From Thereva unica (taxonomy: Eukaryota > Arthropoda > Insecta > Diptera > Therevidae), in the NCBI GenBank assembly GCA_949987705.1, contig OX465283.1, positions 73,603,720-73,667,719 on the forward strand: a DNA stretch of 64,000 bases. Reading direction: 5' to 3'. The position numbers and the translations under genes are program-made. Shown here in pieces: positions 8,651 to 20,139 of the stretch. The notes beneath the pieces were generated by a model. It searched no databases and was not told the origin of the DNA. It saw nothing but the letters and a program-made list of their open reading frames with translations. Numbering within the stretch: position 1 is the stretch's first letter; each line of letters starts with the position of its first letter.

Positions 8651-9869
8651 TATATGACTGGACAATGGTGGTCTGTCGCATAACATATACGTGCCCCAAC
8701 TATTTCGGACTGTTGTAATTGCGATCATAACCTCCTAAGGGTGACCACTGGTTACTATGCTATAAGAGAGGGTAGGCTAATATGATCAGTGTTGCCAGAT
8801 CAGGGTAATCTCCCCTAAATTTAGGGGAATTTCAGGGGAGAAACCCCATCAGGGGAATTTATAAATGGAATGGAACCTCCTTCATCGTTTTGAAATAAAA
8901 AATGTACGTTTTAGGGACATGTTCCGGGTGAAAGTTCTTGAAGAAGTAGATGCTGGGGATGAGCATAGATATAATCGTATTTGCAAACTTGCAACCGTTG
9001 CGATTGCCTTTTCCAAATGCCTTAGTTGAGGGGGCCATTTCCATTACAAACGTTGTTAAAGAAAAGCTGTGACAGAGAATGTCAATAATGACTGAATGCC
9101 ATCAGGCGAATACGGTTTGTATTAAATGCGAAAAACGTCTAAAGATCCGTTTATATCTACAGACATCGAGCGTACCAGACACGTGCCGTGCCAGACAATA
9201 TAATCTATACAGTATGTATGAACGTATTTTACATCTATAGTGACATGACCGCGCAAAAACGGACAAACGCGCCCACGTAAGGCCAGTATTCGCAGAAACA
9301 ATATTTTGTCTGCGCGGTTCATGTTCGGTCAGTATGAATAGTGCATAGGAACCGTGCAGACATTTTTTTTTTCTTTTCTTTAACAATATGATTCGGGATA
9401 AATGTTCCACAGAGAAATGTTTGAACATTTTCAACAGCGTCTGTAGTCTGACATGGCACGCTGGATGTGAATAAACGAGGTCTACCTGTGTCGGCAACTG
9501 GCAACTAAACTTAAGCTTGCGACATATACAAGCGTACATGCATTGCATTCAGAGGCTCCATGATATCCGGCGAATTTCCTCTGACACATAATTACATGGT
9601 TGCGTTCCGTGCCGGCTTTCACACATAGCCCGAAAATCTAAGTAACGTGTTCATGTGTTTGTGTGTTTATGCTTGTTGTGCTATCTCGTATGCAGCAATG
9701 CATAAAAGTTGAAAGTAGCCCGAATATTCCGTCAGCTCGCATTTGAGTACACACACTTCTATATTATCTGTCAACGAATGCAACGCATGTACGCTTGGAT
9801 ATTTTTTTGTATGTGGCAGTGCTAATCTCAGCAGTCACTCTTTGTACTACTAGTCCGTCATGTCATTTG
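8651..9869. other. No gene; possible hAT left end at 8787
   Basis: CAGTGTTGCCAGATCAGGG at 8787 has the form of a hAT left end and is followed by CCCCTAAATTTAGGGG, a perfect palindrome. No right end was found. The open frames on the minus strand at 8859-9548 have no recognisable domain. The end next to 9870 is probably the 3' UTR of the LINE that follows on the minus strand. Confidence 0.35.
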
Positions 9870-11985
9870 TCACGTCATGGTGCAATGTCTAGCAGTAAGC
9901 TTAGTACGGGGGAGGAAGGGTGGGGGGTATAGGTTAAGGGTTAAAAGGTGGTGATGAACCCTGCGTTTGAACTCTTGCATGTTGTAGGAGCTCGGAAATA
10001 CTGACTGCGAGGGGTTATTCCACAGTCGAGTTGTTCTATTAACAAACGAATTCATATCTTGTTGAGTGCGTGAAAGGGGTAGTTGCAGGTGAAGGGAATG
10101 AGACGAGTGGGCTAATCTGGTGTTGCGGGTATAAGATTGCCGTGGAGGCAGGAGAGCGTTTAACTCGGAGGAACAGTCACTATGATAGTAGCGATAGAAT
10201 TTTGTCAGTGCAGCTACATTCCTACGGTGGCTCAAGGGGTCGATGGTGGAGCAGGCGGTGTCGTCATCAATTAACTTGAGCGCCCTTTTTTGCACCTTAT
10301 CTAACCATGCCAAGGTGGTTATTGTGGCGCCGCCCCAAACGAGGAAGTTATATTCGAGAAGAGGCCGAATGTAGGATTTATAAATAACAGCACGGGCCGA
10401 TGGCTGGAGGAGGAACTTGCATCTCTTAAGAAAACCCAAGCACTGGGATGCTTGTTTGGCGATTTGGAATATGTGGTCATTCCATCGCAAGTCTTTGGCT
10501 AATGTCACGCCTAAGATGTGTAAGGATGGGTCGGCCATTAGTTGAACTCCATCGACTCTCAAGGGTGGAGAGGTGTTGAGCTTCTTTTTGGATATAAGAC
10601 AGTACTTGGTTTTGGAGGGGTTGAATTCGACACGATTCTTCTTTCCCCACTGTAGAATAAGTTCAATGTCGTTATTAATAGAGTTGGACATTAGTTCGCG
10701 ATCATCAAGACAGGATCTGGCATGAGTCTGTCTTGTATCGAAGCTGTACGAGTAACGTAGAGTACCGTCGTCAGCGAAGCTGAGAAGTGGGTTGGAGGGG
10801 ATTGGAAGAAGGTCATTTATAAATATGAGAAATAGGGCCGGTGATAAAATTGACCCCTGGGGGACCCCCGCAGAGATCGGGTGGGATGCGGATTTGACGC
10901 CATCCAATACCACTTTGATTGAACGGCCAGAAAGGAAACTCTCAATCCACTTCTGTAGAAGTGAGTCAATTCCAATAGCTTTGAGTTTAGCTAACAGGGC
11001 TGAGTGCCAAACTCTATCGAAAGCCTTGGAGATATCCAGAGCAACCAGACTTGACTCACAGGATCCATGCAGACTACGGCTGAGGTGTTCTGTGAGACAG
11101 ACTAAAAGATCGCCAGTGGATCTTTTTTGTCGGAAGCCATACTGTCTGTCGTTTATGAGTAGATTGGATTCTAGATATCCCATAAGCTTTCTGTTGATTA
11201 TCGTCTCCATGGTTTTGGAGAGAATAGAAGTAATTGCTATTGGACGGTAGTTGGAGGGATCGCTGGAATCACCTTTTTTCGGTATGGGCTGAACATGGGC
11301 AAGTTTCCAAGAGTTGGGATAAACTCCGGAGAAATATGACAGGGAAAATAATTTGCGCAGAGGTTTAGCCAAAGGTGAGGCGCATTGTTTTAAGACGATA
11401 GGGGGTATATTATCGAGTCCAGTGGATTTGTTGGCATCGAGCTTTTTGAGGCACCTGTACACCTCACGAGTCCTGAAAAAAACCCTGTTCATTGAATGGG
11501 CGTTAAGCTCGGAAACAGGGGGTAGCACATCAGTGCGAATTCTAAGCGAACATAGATGCTAATAAATTGGCCTTGGATTTGCTGTCTGCTATTACCTTCT
11601 CATTGTGAATAAAGGAAGGGGTTGAAGTTGTAATGAAATTCTTCTTGATGGAACTTACCAAGGACCAGAAGTTTTTGCTACCGGAGGTTGCATTTAGGAG
11701 TTTACTTCTCAATTTGTTGTCAAAGAAGGTTTTGACTTTCTTGATGGCGGTTTTACAAGAATTTCTTTGTTGTATGTACTCTAAGCGAAGCGATTCACTC
11801 GGGAAGCTGATGTACGCTCGGAAGGCGGCTTCTTTAGTTTTGATTGCATTCATACACTCCCGATTAAACCATCTGTTGGGCCTAGGCTTCACAGATTTGG
11901 TAGAATGGGGAATGAACAAATGCATTCCTGCCTGTCATTGGTCATCTCATGAATATCGGTTACTATTTCCGTCTTAGATGGGGCC
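9870..11985 (-). pseudogene. LINE reverse transcriptase, CR1/I-like, 5'-truncated and frameshifted
   Basis: The main frame (9870-11528) covers 552 residues. It has the RT order: LDANKSTGLDNIPP, then PIPKKGDSSDPSNYRPIA, YGFRQKRSTGD, DISKAFDRVWH, AGVPQGSILSPALF, and the catalytic FADDGTL in place of the usual YADD. A helical C-terminus ends FKRRVHHHL. A second frame upstream (11542-11985) holds the linker between endonuclease and RT, with PRPNRWFNREC. The two are one base out of register near 11530-11542. There is no endonuclease domain. The clade is not certain: the conserved C-terminal tail fits CR1-like elements of arthropods. Pieces of the same family lie at 25095-25335, 41150-41570, 42385-45640, 46525-46670 and 48775-49444. 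Confidence 0.88.
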
Positions 11986-12150
11986 CGAGTGGCGATGCAG
12001 GAGGTGCATTGATGCTGTTTTCCTGAGGTTCCTGTGTAAGTGAACCATTCAGGGCGGCGAAGAAGTAATCTCTCCATCTTTGGAGTTGCTTGAGTTGCTC
12101 CTCGTCGCTGTACAGAATCCTTCCATCCGGCAGCATGCATGTTTAGTAAA
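11985..12150 (-). pseudogene. RTE-type LINE linker fragment
   Basis: The minus strand encodes YSDEEQLKQLQRWRDYF followed by AALNGSLTQEPQENS, the segment just before the reverse transcriptase of RTE-like LINEs. It is closely related to 155-240, where the same words occur. It is fused end to end with the unrelated LINE at 9870-11985, so one element was inserted into or recombined with the other. Confidence 0.8.
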
Positions 12151-13789
12151 CAGGCAACAGTAAAGTGGTGTACCAAATTACAAATTTAAAAAGTACTTTA
12201 AGGTGTTACCCTAAATTCACTTCTCGCCGCACTTCACGAAATATTATTATTTTTTAGATAACGGTGAACGTCACTAACGGTGAACGTAGGTGACCTTATG
12301 AAATGTGGAATGACGCCAAATGGTGAGTAATAAATCAGCTGCGATTAGACTCCAAGATTCTTTATAATGCGTAAACAACTGGTTTTGTGTTTATTTCTTC
12401 ATCTTCAAACTCAAAATCGGATTAAGAACAATAGATATTTTAATTTTTATACAGTTTCACTTTCAATTTAATAAAATCTTTAATTATTGCACAATTAACA
12501 TTCAACATATATTTTTTAAATTGTTATTAATGTATTGTTTAGAAATACCATTATAAATAATATAGTAGTTAATTAATAAATAATCTGTAAACCCGATTGA
12601 ATATTTATGAAATAAAAATGAAAATATGTAATTCATGACCCTGCACTTCCACTATTATAGAAAGCTGTATCAGTCATTATTACATCGCTGGTGATAAGAA
12701 TCAAATTTCGCTCGGCAGTCATCAACTAAGGAAATTCTCACAGCACCACTCCACATCCTAAGTGTAGAAAGTGTAATTTCGTATAGATAATCCAAAACAT
12801 GCAGTAAAAAAGTAGAACCGTAAAATCGCACATAAATCCCTGTAATTGATGATTCTCTTTTAAATAATCACCATCTTCCAAGATTTATGGATAGAGCACC
12901 TGTGCACACAAATCCCACAGCTCATTTCTTGTCACAACCATACTATAGATTCCCAGTCAGCATGAGACGACAGTTAACAGTCCTCGACCTTTGGAATCTA
13001 ATTTCGCTAATCGCGGGCGACGGAATCACGCAAGGTTATCTTTAAAGACGTTTAAAAGCAGCGCTTTTCGCAAGTTCTGGATGGTTCCCGGGTGGAAGTG
13101 TGCTTTGCGGGGCCACAGAGGAGCATAGAATAAAATTTGCTCTTAACCGAACGAATAATAAGTAAATGCCGAACATGAATTATTGATGATTTCGGGGCTA
13201 TGCTTCGTTGGCAATACTCATTTCGAAGTATTTTACAAAGCAAGCGGGGCAAAGCTAATAAATTCAGAGGCGGCAGCAGCAGCAGAGCCCCACGAGTACT
13301 CGTCTATGAAGTATCACTGGAATCATAACTGGCGAGAGGGGGGGGAATTTAAACAGCTGCCGCCAAATAAGAATTGCGGAATGTTTGATGCCAGTCAATC
13401 CATCATGGCTGGGAAAAATATTCGTCTCCAAACCGGGATGGAAGCTCTTGTGCAGCTGATTTATGCATGGATTGATAAAGGGAAACATAAATAAAATATT
13501 TTCTTACTGAATTACAATTTTTTAAATGAACTGCCGACGACTTTCCCATGAGCCTTGCTGTAAACAGAACTTGGCTCAATTGAGACTGTCTTATTTCTTT
13601 AACTCTAGCTTAGTGAAGATAAGAGGGTTTGTGGATTTCCATTACACTTTTAGTCAGTCAGGTTGCATATGTTAGGATAAGAGTCAGGCGGATGTTGAAG
13701 ACCAAACAATGGGCCTTGCGTTAGAACTAAATGCATAAAGCACATAGCGGCTACCGATAAGTATTCTACTGCTCTGGTTTGTCTTCATC
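12151..13789. other. AT-rich intergenic DNA without a recognised gene
   Basis: Mostly AT-rich with short frames. The 103-codon frame at 13183-13494 has an alanine run from a GCAGCAGCAGCAG repeat and no domain, and is probably chance. Confidence 0.4.
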
Positions 13790-14655
13790 GTTGCGGTCAC
13801 CAGCAATCACTACATACATAGCTTCAGCCTATCGATTGATATGGTTTTGTTTGTGCCCTTCAAATTGACGATGAATTACTTGTGTAATCTTTTGATTACT
13901 GGATATGGCCCTTCATATAGGGATTCGAAAGGTTTCCGTATCCGGTCTACTCAGACGAAAACGTAATCAAAATCCTATAGCGCCTTAGGTTTGTGTCTAT
14001 CCTTTTGACTTGTTTGTCGCGGCTGAGCTGCTTTAAGGTTCTGCATACATATATGCACATAGACGATTGAGAAATTCTTATAGCTCTTTAGGATTTTCAT
14101 CCATTGCGATGGAAATCAGGTTTGGCAACTTCAGATTTTGACCATAGACTAGTTCTGCTGGGAGCATTGGAAGTCATGCCGGATTCATCGTTGCGGATGA
14201 TTCGCGCCGCACTTATGTGCGCGCATACTTTTTGTATGAAAAATTGTACCTTTCTCAATTTTGGGAAATTTTTGGGATTTTTTTTTCTCTCTCAAAAAAA
14301 GTTGAACCAACTTCAACTTTTGTGCGGCGGATTTTAAAAATTGTCAAAAAAATCATATGTTTTTGATGAAAATTGTCTGAAAAACTGTCAAATCATACAA
14401 AATGTGCGGCACACTATGACTACAACAATGAATCGAAGTTCAGCTGACTCTCTTTTTGGGAAATTTGTGCGACGCGACTCATCCGCAACGATGAATCCGG
14501 CATCACTCTTGATTGCTGTTCGAATGCCTGGCATGACAAAGGGCAAATCTTCACACCGATGAGTAGTGTTATCCCTTGCCAAACAGGCGGCTTTCAGCTG
14601 GCTGTAAAACCTTTCCGTCGTAACATTTTCTTGCATATGGTAAGCGGTTGATCAC
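13790..14655 (-). pseudogene. Ty3/Gypsy integrase remnant
   Basis: On the minus strand, 14640-14502 encodes ERFYSQLKAACLARDN, then LPFVMPGIRTAIKSD. This is the segment of retroviral-type integrases just after the catalytic Glu, with the GIRTA..K motif. The reading resumes at about 14177 with PAELVYGQNLKLPN, the usual continuation. Farther on come FVRVDRIRKPFESLYEGPY and VIKRLHK, and ISIDRLK near 13820, the C-terminal DNA-binding part of Gypsy integrases. A MITE splits it and there are stops and frameshifts. No long terminal repeats were identified. A different Gypsy remnant is at 53556-54935. Confidence 0.85.
14178..14501. mobile_element. MITE inserted in the Gypsy integrase, 324 bp
   Basis: The ends are inverted repeats of about 34 bp starting GCCGGATTCATCGTTGCGG, with a few mismatches. 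Each end abuts integrase sequence, and flanking bases suggest a 2-3 bp duplication (AT or ATG). The centre is AT-rich and non-coding. The superfamily is not clear. Confidence 0.85.
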
Positions 14656-14659
14656 GGTT

Positions 14660-15246
14660 GATGGACGTTGATCAGTTATGATTTCCTTAACCTTAAACCT
14701 TAATTTTACACATGAAAATTTAATATTTTTGGTTCGCTATCCTGGATCCGCCATCTTGGAATTATTAGATATCATAACAAGTTTAAGATCTAAGGTAGCC
14801 GAATCATTGCTCATATTATTTTCCCAGAAAAATTGTAAAATTAAGGTTTTTGGTCGCCATCTTGAATTTTAAATATTAAAAATATGTAAGTTACTCCTTA
14901 GAGTTCATGGACGCAAGAATTTCACTTGTTAGAACGTTTGGTATCCGTTTTCGGTCATAAAAAATCGCCTTTCCGCCACGATTAGCATTTACCGAGGCTC
15001 GAGCCGTCGCCGACAATCGTGAGACCCAGCAGCACCGACAGCAGAGTATCCGTTGCGGGGACATCCCGCTCAGACCGCCAGCTAACGAATCAAAGAAGAA
15101 GACAAGAAGGAGACCAATTATTGTAATCTTTATTTTTTCCCGGCCAGAAGTATTTACTTTAATCCGCTCGTCGCGTAGCACGATTACCTGGATGCGACAA
15201 GTTATGTTCCAAAGCAAACGCGAACTTGCGTAACGCAGCTGGCATG
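14660..15246. other. No gene recognised
   Basis: Contains repeated GCCATCTTG words (about 14751 and 14858) that recur at 28210-28240, suggesting an old dispersed repeat. The minus-strand frame at 14891-15217 has no domain I can name. Confidence 0.35.
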
Positions 15247-15249
15247 TAA

Positions 15250-15565
15250 TGGTGCATCCACACTACGCGGACTTAGGTCATACGCGCTTTTGCCTCTTTT
15301 TTTCATATAGAGTTTAATGCCTTTTTTTGCGATATTTTTAATGGCAAAGGCAGTACAACCAAACTGCGCGGACCAAAGGCTGAGCTTAAAAAGGTACATT
15401 GTACGTCTACACAATACGGGCTTTTCAAAAGCGCGTATGTTTTTTCAAACAAAAATTGATTTGTTTTCTCAATTTGCTCACGATTCAGCACTCATGCGCG
15501 CTTTTGTCAACGGCCGTACGGCGAAAAGCGCGTAGGATCTAAGTCCGCGTAATGTGGACGGCCCA
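15250..15565. mobile_element. PIF/Harbinger-type MITE, copy A (316 bp)
   Basis: Ends are TGGTGCATCCACACTACGCGG and the inverted GTAATGTGGACGGCCCA, flanked by TAA at 15247-15249 and 15566-15568. It is about 85 percent alike, by eye, to copy B, which starts 25 bases after copy A ends. The open frame within it is part of the repeat and is not a gene. Confidence 0.88.
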
Positions 15566-15590
15566 TAAGGCTGCGGAATAACCATATTAA

Positions 15591-15860
15591 TGGTGCGTCC
15601 ACACTAGTTTAATGCCTTTTTTTGTGATATTTTTAATGGCAAAGGCAGCACGACCAAACGACACGGACAAAAGGCTGTGCTTAAAAAGGTACATTTTACG
15701 TCCACACAATACGGGCTTTTCAGAAACGCGTACGGCCTTTCATATAAAAATTGATTTGTTTTCTCAATTTGCTCACGATTTAAAGCTCATGCGCGCTTTT
15801 GGCTGAGGCCGTATAACGAAAAGCGCGTGGGATTCAAGTCCGCATAGTGTGGACGGCCCA
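15591..15860. mobile_element. PIF/Harbinger-type MITE, copy B (270 bp)
   Basis: Same ends as copy A (TGGTGCGTCCACACTA and GTGTGGACGGCCCA), flanked by TAA at 15588-15590 and 15861-15863. It lacks about 46 bp near its left end relative to copy A, just after the first 16 bases. Its right end abuts LINE ORF1 sequence on the minus strand. Confidence 0.88.
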
Positions 15861-15869
15861 TAAGTTAAC

Positions 15870-16910
15870 ACCAGACCCTGTATTTTATAAACGGTATTGG
15901 CGTGAGCACTAGTTTGCGGGGTGCGGGGAACAAAGTATTTAGAGAAGGCACCGGGAGGCCAGAATGTCGGATCCAAAAGCTTTTCAGCGGTACTGGGTGG
16001 TGCAGACAGAACAAAGGACGCGATCGGTTTGGAAGAATTGCTAATCTTTCTGCAGGAAATTGTTTCAGGGTTTATTTCTTTTTCCTTTAAATAATCTTTA
16101 ATTGCCCCTGGCGTAGTGTCACGGAAAAAGCGCGAAATGAAAATATTTCGCGGCTTCGGTACCGTCACAAGGCTGGTACAGGTTACTGAAGACCTAGTAA
16201 CCCCAACGTCAACTTGCTCACTAATATTGCCAGAGAGGTTAGATGACGTATCAGATGAGTTCATTGGAAGTGAAGGGGCGGGAACCGACAAGCTAACAGA
16301 GGAGTTCATAGAGACCACCTCTGTAAAACGTCGCTTTACGACTGCGTCTGCCTTTACGTTTGTTACAGGGTTTTGGCTGGTTCGGAGCCAGCCTAAAGAC
16401 AGTCCCCATCGAAGGGTTCTCCACGGGCACTGTGGAAAGGCCAACGGTAATACCAACCTCTGGAGGAGCGGTGGCTGGAGGTTCGCATTGCACCTCTTTA
16501 CAGTGAGCGGCACAGGGATGCTTACTATCGAAAGCACTAAATTTTTCCGATAATAAGTTCAGGGCTGAGTAATTCTGAGTCGCTGTACGAGATAACGACT
16601 CGACTTCAGTCCTGACACGCATCGTACAACTTTTGATATCGGTTAGCAATGCAGAAAGGGGGGCCGAGGTTTCAGCTGAAACGGAAGAAGTAGGAGCACC
16701 AGGGTTAAGGATCACTGATTGCAAATCGTCGACGGTATCTAAGACCGTGGAGACTCGAGATGAGAGCTCGTGGAATTTGGCCACGAGAGAACTCGAGCTC
16801 GTTGAAAAAGAGGCCAGTGTGTCGGACAGCTGGTCAAGCCGCGCATTTACCGATTGGACATCGTCGGACAGGGTTTTAAAATGAGAGGTGATACTCGAGA
16901 GGGAAATCAA
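15870..16910 (-). pseudogene. LINE ORF1 remnant (CR1-like family)
   Basis: Two overlapping minus-strand frames (16293-16910 and 15862-16537) form one broken ORF1. The N-terminal part is a coiled-coil-like region (LKTLSDD-type spacing, VNARLDQLSDTLASF, LSSRVSTVLDTVDDLQSVI). The C-terminal part reads RNIFISRFFRDTTPGAIKDY, then PIASFVLS and WPPGAFSKYFVP. This pattern is the RNA-binding core of ORF1 proteins from CR1-like insect LINEs. A frameshift lies near 16300-16540. It is cut at 15863 by MITE copy B. The + strand frames at 15902-16884 are antisense shadows. It may be the 5' part of the element whose RT lies at 9870-11985, but the endonuclease is missing. Confidence 0.75.
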
Positions 16911-17174
16911 CTGGGGTCTCTATCGAGGTTCTGGGAAATTTCAAAATTTCCCTTTCATTTCAGAACGTTGCATACTTTTCGGCGGTCGGAAAAACGTAAT
17001 TTAAAAATAAAAACAACAGGGAAGTGACGAAAACAAATTTGTAACAAATAATTGATTTTTTAGATACTTATTTATTATTTTCTAGAGGAGATTTCGTGTA
17101 ATAGTTGGCAAATGGCACTTATTCTCCATTTAATTTTGAAATCCCAGTCAGTTAATTTTTATTAAAGTTGAGAG

Positions 17175-18290
17175 TTGTGGGTCGTCAAAAATTTCACACA
17201 GCTCGTTGATGTATCTTTTTCCACATATTCCATCCTCTCTGGTTGGGCTTATTATGCATCTGAGAATTTTTCTCTCAAACCTGTTGACTCGTTAAAAAAA
17301 AAAAATGAAAGTCAAAAAATTTGTTCTCTGCTGAATGGCTTGAGAGAAACTCTGGATGAGGACAGTCGTTTATTCAAGACTGAATTGAGAATTACTCCAA
17401 TTCAATTTCAAACAATTTTGGAAAAAGTCACTCCTTTTATTCAGCAGGATACAACCTTCCAAGGTGTAAGTCCGCAAGTAACTTTGATATATTTGGCAAC
17501 CTGTATAATGCAAATACAGTGGTATATGATGTGATTTAATTTTTTTTATACTCTACGTAAGCAAACATTTCTTCAATTCACATTAAGAATTCAACAGTTT
17601 ACAATTTTTAGAATTTTAAAAGAAACAGTCTCGGCTCTATAAAATGTTCTGAAATTATAGTACTTAAAATTTCCAGCAAGTATGGTTAAAAATTTCACAG
17701 GAGTTTTTCGATTTGTATGGATTTCCGCATTGTTTTGGAGCTATTGATGGTAAAATATTATAATAAGACAACTTTACATTATTATTAATTTTAAGTGTTT
17801 TATTTTAGAAAAGCACTGTAAAATAAAACCGAAGAACCAATTTGGCTCAAAATATGGGTCCTACGAAGGATTTCATTCTTCTATACTGAAGGCAATTAGA
17901 TATATAGATTTATTTGCGTCGATGTTGGAGTAAATGATAGCATTGGAGATGCATGCTAACCACAAGCAATTTGAAAAATGCCGTTGAAAAAGGATCTCGG
18001 CATATACCACTTTCTGAAAATCTCCCAATGAAGCGTCGCAGTTACACATGGGTTTCCGTTAAATCACTATATCTTGCAACTGTTTTCACAGATGGTGAAG
18101 AAGGACTTAATCGTAGGTTGTCTAGCAGCCGAAGAGTAGTTAAACATGCGTTTGGCATACTTGCAAACACGTATGAAGGCCCAATTGATGGAACCTTGCC
18201 AGGAGCATTACAAAAAAGTGGCGAAATTCATGCAGTTACGGCAGGAACTGAAGCCGAAGGAAAAGAAAGATATAAAGCTGACAAAATCCC
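17175..18290 (+). pseudogene. PIF/Harbinger transposase, decayed, with intron remnants
   Basis: Three blocks match PIF/Harbinger transposases. Block 1 (to 17534): ETLDEDSRLFKTELRITP, then IQQDTTFQGVSPQVTLIYLA. Block 2 (about 17680-17750): VWLKISQEFFDLYGFPHCFG followed by AIDG, containing the first catalytic Asp. Block 3 (17810-18200): KHCKIKPKNQFGS, then NDSIGDA, LPMKRRSYTW, and GLNRRLSSSRRVVKHAFGIL, the NYRLSRARR..EnaFGiL signature. A 60-base GT-AG interval (about 17750-17809) separates AIDG from KHCK and fits a short intron. Another may end near 17610 (TTTTTAG). Frame changes in block 3 make it a pseudogene. It is a different Harbinger lineage from the element at 2277. Confidence 0.82.
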
Positions 18291-18463
18291 CTGATTACCG
18301 CGGAGCTGGTGCAACAATTGCCTAACATGGATAAAAAATGCCCTTGTCACTTTTCGTCACTTTTTACATGAAGATTAACGTAACAAAGCGACATGTAACG
18401 ATTTCTTTAATATAAAAAAAGTGTGAAATGTCGCTAGAAGCAGCTTAAACTCAAACATGTTCC

Positions 18464-19480
18464 TTTCTATTGGAAAGTCGCTGCAATAGTCATGATCCCA
18501 AAGCCCGGAAAAAATTCTTATGAAGGTGTTCTTAAAGATCTATATCCTTACTGCCCATAAATTCGAAAATATTTGAAAAAATTCTCATCATGAGGCTGCA
18601 ACCATTTATTGAAAACGAAAATACGATACCAACTCACCAGTTGGATTCAAAAAGAAGCATTCTACCATAAAGAAAGTATAGGTTATTGACAAAGCTGTGA
18701 AAGAAAACAAGGTATGCTCAGCTATATTTTTAGATGTTACTCAGGCGTTTGACAAGGTAATGCATGAAGGACTGCTATAAAAGCTGAGGCTACTCTTTAC
18801 CAAAGAACATGGGACAATTTTGGTATCTTATCTCTCAAAAAGATTCTTTCACATCAAGCAAGAGGATGATTACTCCCCCTTAAAAGAAATAAGAGCTGGA
18901 ATACCTTAAGAAAGTATACTAGGTCCAATACCATATGTACTATTCACGAATGACCTTTTAGTACCTTAGGCACTTTCGTCGACGATACAGCAATACTTGC
19001 GATCGTGAAAAGTGAAATAGAATAAATCCGTACACTCCAAAACGCTGTAGATACCGTAGTCAAGTGGACTAAAAAGTGGCGTTAATAGCATTAAATCAGT
19101 AGACGTTACACACTTCACAAACAAACAAAAACTCCTATTACCATCTCTGGAATACAAATCCCATACTTCAATACTGCAAAATAATTAGGGTTGAATTTAA
19201 ATGCAAAGCTTAGGTGGAAAGGGCATATAAAAAAGAAAAGAGATAAACTAAACATCAAACTTAGTAAACTATATTGGCTTATTGGCAGACGATCGGCTCT
19301 ATCTATGCACAACAAACTGCTTATATACACACCGATATTAAGCCCGTGTGAACATACGAAATTCAGTTGTGGGGGTGTGCCACTGAAAATAATATAGAAA
19401 CTATCCAACGGTTCCAAAATAAAGTAATAAAAGGAACAGTAAATGCGCCATGGTATATTAGAAAAATTGAGCACTGACCT
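18464..19480 (+). pseudogene. Jockey-clade LINE reverse transcriptase, heavily decayed
   Basis: Scattered over all three frames are WKVAAIVMIPKPGK, then LDVTQAFDKV, a VDDTA remnant of the catalytic box, NAVDTVVKWTKKW, LNLNAKLRWKGHIKKKRDKL, LYWLIGRRSALSMHNKL and IQRFQNKVIKGTVNAPW. The order and wording parallel the intact Jockey element at 29150-33906 (for example LYWLIGNKSSLSLNNK), so this is an older relative. Many stops and frameshifts are present and no endonuclease is seen. Confidence 0.82.
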
Positions 19481-20130
19481 TAAACTGAGCACTGTAGCAG
19501 AAACGATTGTGGAATAAGCAGGAGTCCATGATCGAAAGCTGGGACAACACACAAATCAAAAATCGAAAAATATGCGGACTAATAGGAACCCAGCGGGAAA
19601 TCGAGTGCTCCAATAGCCATGTTTGAGCACTCCATAAATGGCAGCGCTCCCGTTTCGATACCAATTCCAGCGTGGCTTGGCAAAAGCAGTCCCCCAACTA
19701 AATTCTAGCCACTTCCAAATCTGCTTGTCCTCCGCATCGAACGAGAGCCGAGCTATTGAGTATGCTAATCTCTCATTTTGTGGGCACGAAGATAATTACC
19801 CATTTTCTTTTTTTCTATAAAATTTAAGAAAACCCCAGTAAAGCTGCGTCGAGAGCATATTTAACAGTGCTCCAAATAAGCTCCCCTGTGCATCTCTCCC
19901 AATCTCTCCACTGGAACGATTAAAGCGCACCAAAACACACGAATTAAGTGGTGGCACCTAAATCAATTAAAAATTTAAAATAATTTTGTATATTTTACAT
20001 ACATATACATATATATGTAAATGATATATTGCTTTCTTTTTGTCTTTTATTGTAATGTCCAACTTAAACTGCTTGTTAGTGTTAGACCAGGTCCCGGTTG
20101 TACAGCCGTTAAGAATAGGGTTAACAAAAA
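19481..20130. other. No gene recognised
   Basis: AT-rich sequence with a TATA/ACATATAC microsatellite-like stretch near 19995-20030. Open frames here have no domain. Confidence 0.35.
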
Positions 20131-20139
20131 CAACCTTGT

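Noticed and set aside
13183..13494. 103-codon + frame with an alanine run
   Set aside because: The run comes from a short GCA repeat, no domain is recognisable and no promoter or splice signals support it.
16116..16553. 145-codon + frame
   Set aside because: It is antisense to the LINE ORF1 remnant, whose motifs are on the minus strand.
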